Source of the DNA: Alphaproteobacteria bacterium
Lineage (GTDB): Bacteria; Pseudomonadota; Alphaproteobacteria; Rickettsiales; 21-14-0-20-44-7
Length of the DNA: 7,654 nucleotides
Assembly (NCBI GenBank): GCA_013288575.1
Contig: JABDBO010000048.1
Span: 1-7,654, forward strand
Direction of reading: 5' to 3'
The notes under the pieces: generated by a model
Databases searched by the model: none
What the model was told of the DNA's origin: nothing
What the model saw: only the letters and a program-made list of their open reading frames with translations
Position numbers and translations under genes: made by a program
Shown: piece by piece, positions 6,424-7,654 of the stretch
How the letters are laid out: each line of letters opens with the position of its first letter
Position numbering within the stretch: the stretch's first letter is position 1

Positions 6424-6453
6424 AAAAAGGCAGGCTCAAATCCTGCCTTTTTT
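6424..6453. terminator. Bidirectional intrinsic terminator between the entericidin-like gene and the CHASE3 kinase
   Basis: AAAAAGGCAGG and CCTGCCTTTTT form a perfect 11-bp stem around a 7-nt loop, with a GC-rich core and a T-tract on either strand (TTTTTT on plus, TTTTT on minus). It lies 18 nt after the entericidin-like stop. On the minus strand it ends 7 nt before the ATG of the CHASE3 kinase, so it should end transcription of the small-protein operon and could attenuate the kinase operon. Confidence 0.85.
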
Positions 6454-6471
6454 ACTACATTTTAAATTTCA

Positions 6472-6606
6472 TTATTTGTTTCTATCAGCGGCATTTTCAA
6501 CATCTTGTCCGCCGTTTTTAATATCTTGGCCCATGCCTTCGAATGTGTTGCAGGCAGAAAGTGATGCAATTGCTAAAAACATGATTGTAAGAATAGTAAA
6601 TTTCAT
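6472..6606 (-). CDS. Entericidin-like small lipoprotein
   Basis: Read from the minus strand: 44 codons from ATG 6606 to TAA 6472-6474. The sequence starts MKFTILTIMFLAIASLSACN. A basic N-terminus and hydrophobic helix are followed by the lipobox L16-S17-A18-C19, so C19 should be lipidated after cleavage by signal peptidase II. The short mature peptide FEGMGQDIKNGGQDVENAAD matches the entericidin A/B pattern of glycine, aspartate and alanine spaced along an amphipathic helix. Entericidins are envelope lipoproteins described in E. coli as a toxin-antidote pair induced in stationary phase or osmotic stress. Only one member is seen here, so a toxin-antidote role is not implied. GAGGG lies 5 nt before the ATG. 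The gene follows the two-helix membrane protein by 27 nt, probably as one transcript, and is ended by the strong terminator at 6424-6453. Confidence 0.87.
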   Translation of the reverse strand: MKFTILTIMFLAIASLSACNTFEGMGQDIKNGGQDVENAADRNK

Positions 6607-6611
6607 AGTGA

Positions 6612-6616
6612 CCCTC
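6612..6616 (-). promoter_or_regulatory. Ribosome binding site of the entericidin-like gene
   Basis: GAGGG on the minus strand, 5 nt before the ATG at 6606. It fixes the start of this 44-codon gene and is of the same type as the site before the 87-residue membrane protein at 1840-1844. Confidence 0.75.
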
Positions 6617-6633
6617 TTATTGTTATTATATTT

Positions 6634-7095
6634 TTATTTAACTGGTTTTAGATGCTTCTTCGGTTTTTTAGGAGCTTGTTCTCTTGTACGTTCATCACGC
6701 GGTTCCGCATTTTTGAAACCGTCAATAAACGCTTCCACCACACCTTTGAAAGGGTTTGGCGGCAGTGCTGGTTGTTCAATCAATGCGGTGTAAGTGGCAA
6801 CTCTTTTTACCAATTGGACGATGCGGTAAACAATTGCTGCTGCGGCCAAAATCGTTAGCAAGCCAACAAGCCCAAGTGCGCCATAACTGCTGACTCCGGC
6901 ATTATGGATTAGCGCTTGGTATAGAAGTGCGAGCAAGGTAACAATAATAGTGCCGACCAGCATTCCGGCAATGACGGTTAAAGCGATAACCGCAGTAATG
7001 CCAAGCATCAGCTTTCTGATTAGAACCTTATCAACAATCCCTTTGCCGATTGTGAGAAGGCTCGCAATTTTAGTGATATCGCCAAGACCAAGCAT
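6634..7095 (-). CDS. Two-helix membrane protein with basic tail, possibly holin-like
   Basis: A 153-residue protein. A short amphipathic N-terminus (MLGLGDITKIASLLTIGKGI) is followed by a long hydrophobic stretch at about 32-61 and a second helix at about 71-93. A cytosolic-type tail rich in lysine, arginine and proline ends in KKPKKHLKPVK. The architecture of two adjacent helices with a charged tail is shared with small membrane proteins annotated as phage-holin-like or DUF1469-type near DUF883 genes. I do not recognise a defining motif, and no lysis or phage gene is nearby, so a true holin function should not be inferred. It lies downstream of the DUF883-like gene, separated by a terminator hairpin, and 27 nt upstream of the entericidin-like gene. 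The ATG has only a weak GGG about 9 nt upstream. Confidence 0.7.
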   Translation of the reverse strand: MLGLGDITKIASLLTIGKGIVDKVLIRKLMLGITAVIALTVIAGMLVGTIIVTLLALLYQALIHNAGVSSYGALGLVGLLTILAAAAIVYRIVQLVKRVATYTALIEQPALPPNPFKGVVEAFIDGFKNAEPRDERTREQAPKKPKKHLKPVK

Positions 7096-7116
7096 AATTT
7101 AACCCATCATTTGTTT

Positions 7117-7150
7117 AAAAATCACCCCGCTAGGAGAATCTAGCGGGGTG
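7117..7150 (-). terminator. Intrinsic terminator after the DUF883-like gene
   Basis: CACCCCGCTAG and CTAGCGGGGTG form a perfect 11-bp GC-rich stem with a 6-nt loop. On the minus strand it is followed at once by ATTTTTAAA. It stands 12 nt beyond the DUF883-like stop and 27 nt before the next ATG on the same strand. Confidence 0.83.
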
Positions 7151-7153
7151 CAA

Positions 7154-7174
7154 GGCTGTCGCTTAGCGACGGCC
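7154..7174 (-). repeat. Second hairpin enclosing the DUF883-like stop codon
   Basis: GGCTGTCGC and GCGACGGCC pair over nine positions with one mismatch (a G-T pair on the plus strand, C-A on the minus strand) around the loop TTA, the complement of the TAA stop. It lies directly beside the terminator stem, giving two adjacent GC-rich hairpins at the 3' end of this message. Confidence 0.4.
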
Positions 7175-7462
7175 CAATAGTTTGCCGAGGATATAACCAA
7201 CTGCAGCAGCTGCTGCTACTGCTTGTATTGGATGTCTACGGATAGTTGAAGAAGCTTGGTCGTTCCATTTATCCAGCTCAGTGCGTGTGCGGTCATATGC
7301 ATCATGCAGTTTTTCACTGGCATTGTGCAATACTTCACGCGCAGATGCGCCGGTGTTGTGGGCGATTTCGCGAGCATCATTACCTAAAGATCTGAGACGA
7401 TCTCCAAGTTCATTGGCGTCACGTTGTGTCTTATTAGCGTAGTTTTGTGGATCTTTAGGCAT
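7163..7462 (-). CDS. DUF883 (ElaB/YqjD-like) C-terminally anchored membrane protein
   Basis: A 99-residue protein starting MPKDPQNYANKT. A long charged helix (about 10-72), with repeated alanine and small-residue positions such as NDAREIAHNTGASAREVLHN, leads to RRHPIQAVAAAAAVGYILGK and a GRR end. An arginine pair and HP before an alanine-rich C-terminal helix is the hallmark of the DUF883/ElaB/YqjD family. YqjD of E. coli is anchored in the inner membrane by its C-terminus, binds ribosomes and is induced in stationary phase; that activity is family knowledge and has not been shown for this protein. The start at 7462 is chosen because GGAG lies 6 nt upstream. A longer reading from 7531 would overlap the preceding gene and has no support. 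The gene lies 40 nt after the OmpA-family stop and is closed by a strong terminator. Confidence 0.88.
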   Translation of the reverse strand: MPKDPQNYANKTQRDANELGDRLRSLGNDAREIAHNTGASAREVLHNASEKLHDAYDRTRTELDKWNDQASSTIRRHPIQAVAAAAAVGYILGKLLGRR

Positions 7463-7468
7463 AATATT

Positions 7469-7472
7469 CTCC
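7469..7472 (-). promoter_or_regulatory. Ribosome binding site fixing the DUF883-like start
   Basis: GGAG on the minus strand, 6 nt before the ATG at 7462. It selects this start over the upstream in-frame ATG at 7531, which lies inside the OmpA-family coding end. Confidence 0.8.
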
Positions 7473-7502
7473 GTTAGTTTGTTAAAGTAAAGTTGAATAA
7501 AG

Positions 7503-7654
7503 CTATTGATTAGTGGTTGAGTAATAATCAATTTCTACTTCAACTCGGCGGTCTTCAGCCAAGCATGAAATTTGTTGTTTGCGGCCTGCTTTTGTTGGGC
7601 AGTTCGTAATTGGAGATGATTTTCCCAACCAGCGAGTTTCAGTAGCACTGGTGT
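7503..7654 (-). CDS. OmpA-family protein, C-terminal end only (5' part beyond the window)
   Basis: The open frame runs from the window edge to TAG at 7503-7505, with 49 residues visible. They contain TETRWLGKSSPITNC, KQQISCLAEDRRVEVEIDYY and a short tail. NRR- or DRR-V-E-[VI]-E-[IL] is the terminal signature of the OmpA C-terminal peptidoglycan-binding domain. The two visible cysteines (residues 18 and 30 of this fragment) are 12 residues apart, as in the disulfide of E. coli OmpA (before CLAPDRRVEIEV). The protein probably holds the outer membrane to peptidoglycan. Whether a beta-barrel, lipoprotein or other N-terminus precedes the domain cannot be seen. There is no terminator in the 40-nt gap to the DUF883-like gene, so the two could be co-transcribed. 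Confidence 0.8.
   Translation of the reverse strand, partial: TSATETRWLGKSSPITNCPTKAGRKQQISCLAEDRRVEVEIDYYSTTNQ

Noticed and set aside
6417..6425. TTG start at 6425 for the CHASE3 kinase
   Set aside because: The TTG codon (6423-6425) lies partly inside the A/T arm of the terminator hairpin, and ATG at 6416 follows three codons later.
6476..6793. 105-codon open frame on the plus strand
   Set aside because: It is antisense to the entericidin-like gene and to the tail of the two-helix membrane protein, both supported by starts, Shine-Dalgarno site or sequence family.
6634..7095. Prophage holin or lysis cassette
   Set aside because: The two-helix shape fits a holin, but there is no endolysin, spanin or phage gene in the window, and the neighbours are envelope-stress proteins.
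7463..7531. Upstream in-frame ATG for the DUF883-like protein
   Set aside because: It would start within the OmpA-family coding end, and the GGAG 6 nt before ATG 7462 clearly marks the true start. The extra residues have no family similarity.

Overview
The window looks like chromosomal DNA from a fairly AT-rich member of the Pseudomonadota, most likely an alphaproteobacterium. That placement is an inference from the protein families (a lipoprotein of the entericidin type, a DUF883/YqjD-type membrane anchor, a YfdX-type periplasmic protein, a CHASE3 histidine kinase with a single-domain partner regulator, and an OmpA C-terminal domain). There is no rRNA or tRNA to confirm it. I see no insertion sequence, integrase, CRISPR array or phage structural gene.

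Every gene I can support lies on the minus strand, so the region reads from right to left. At the right edge (7503-7654) is the last part of an OmpA-family outer-membrane or periplasmic protein. It is followed by a DUF883-like protein with a C-terminal membrane anchor (7163-7462), a two-helix membrane protein of uncertain family (6634-7095) and a 44-residue entericidin-like lipoprotein (6472-6606), which was found by direct reading. This right-hand block consists of small envelope proteins of the kind often associated with stress.

The centre (4160-6416) and left centre (2128-4140) hold a three-gene signalling cassette. It comprises a membrane CHASE3-PAS histidine kinase, a single-domain response regulator that overlaps it by 17 nt, and a soluble hybrid kinase of REC-PAS-HisKA-HATPase-REC order. 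None of the three carries a DNA-binding or enzymatic output domain, and no Hpt protein is visible.

To the left are a 44-codon orphan ORF (1899-2033) whose start codon lies in an inverted repeat, a one-helix membrane protein with an internal repeat (1572-1835), and a secreted YfdX-family protein (731-1570) that starts one base after the previous stop. At the left edge, running out of the window, is a KdpD-like sensor (1-628). It has the Usp-like and first membrane segments of KdpD but cannot include the KdpD N-terminal ATP-binding domain.

Strong intrinsic-terminator-like hairpins lie at 7117-7150, 6424-6453 and 666-689. Each stands only 7-37 nt before the next same-strand start codon. The layout therefore suggests one long co-directional region cut by terminators or attenuators, with envelope-stress genes flanking a sensory phosphorelay. 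That the phosphorelay controls these envelope genes is a hypothesis from proximity only.
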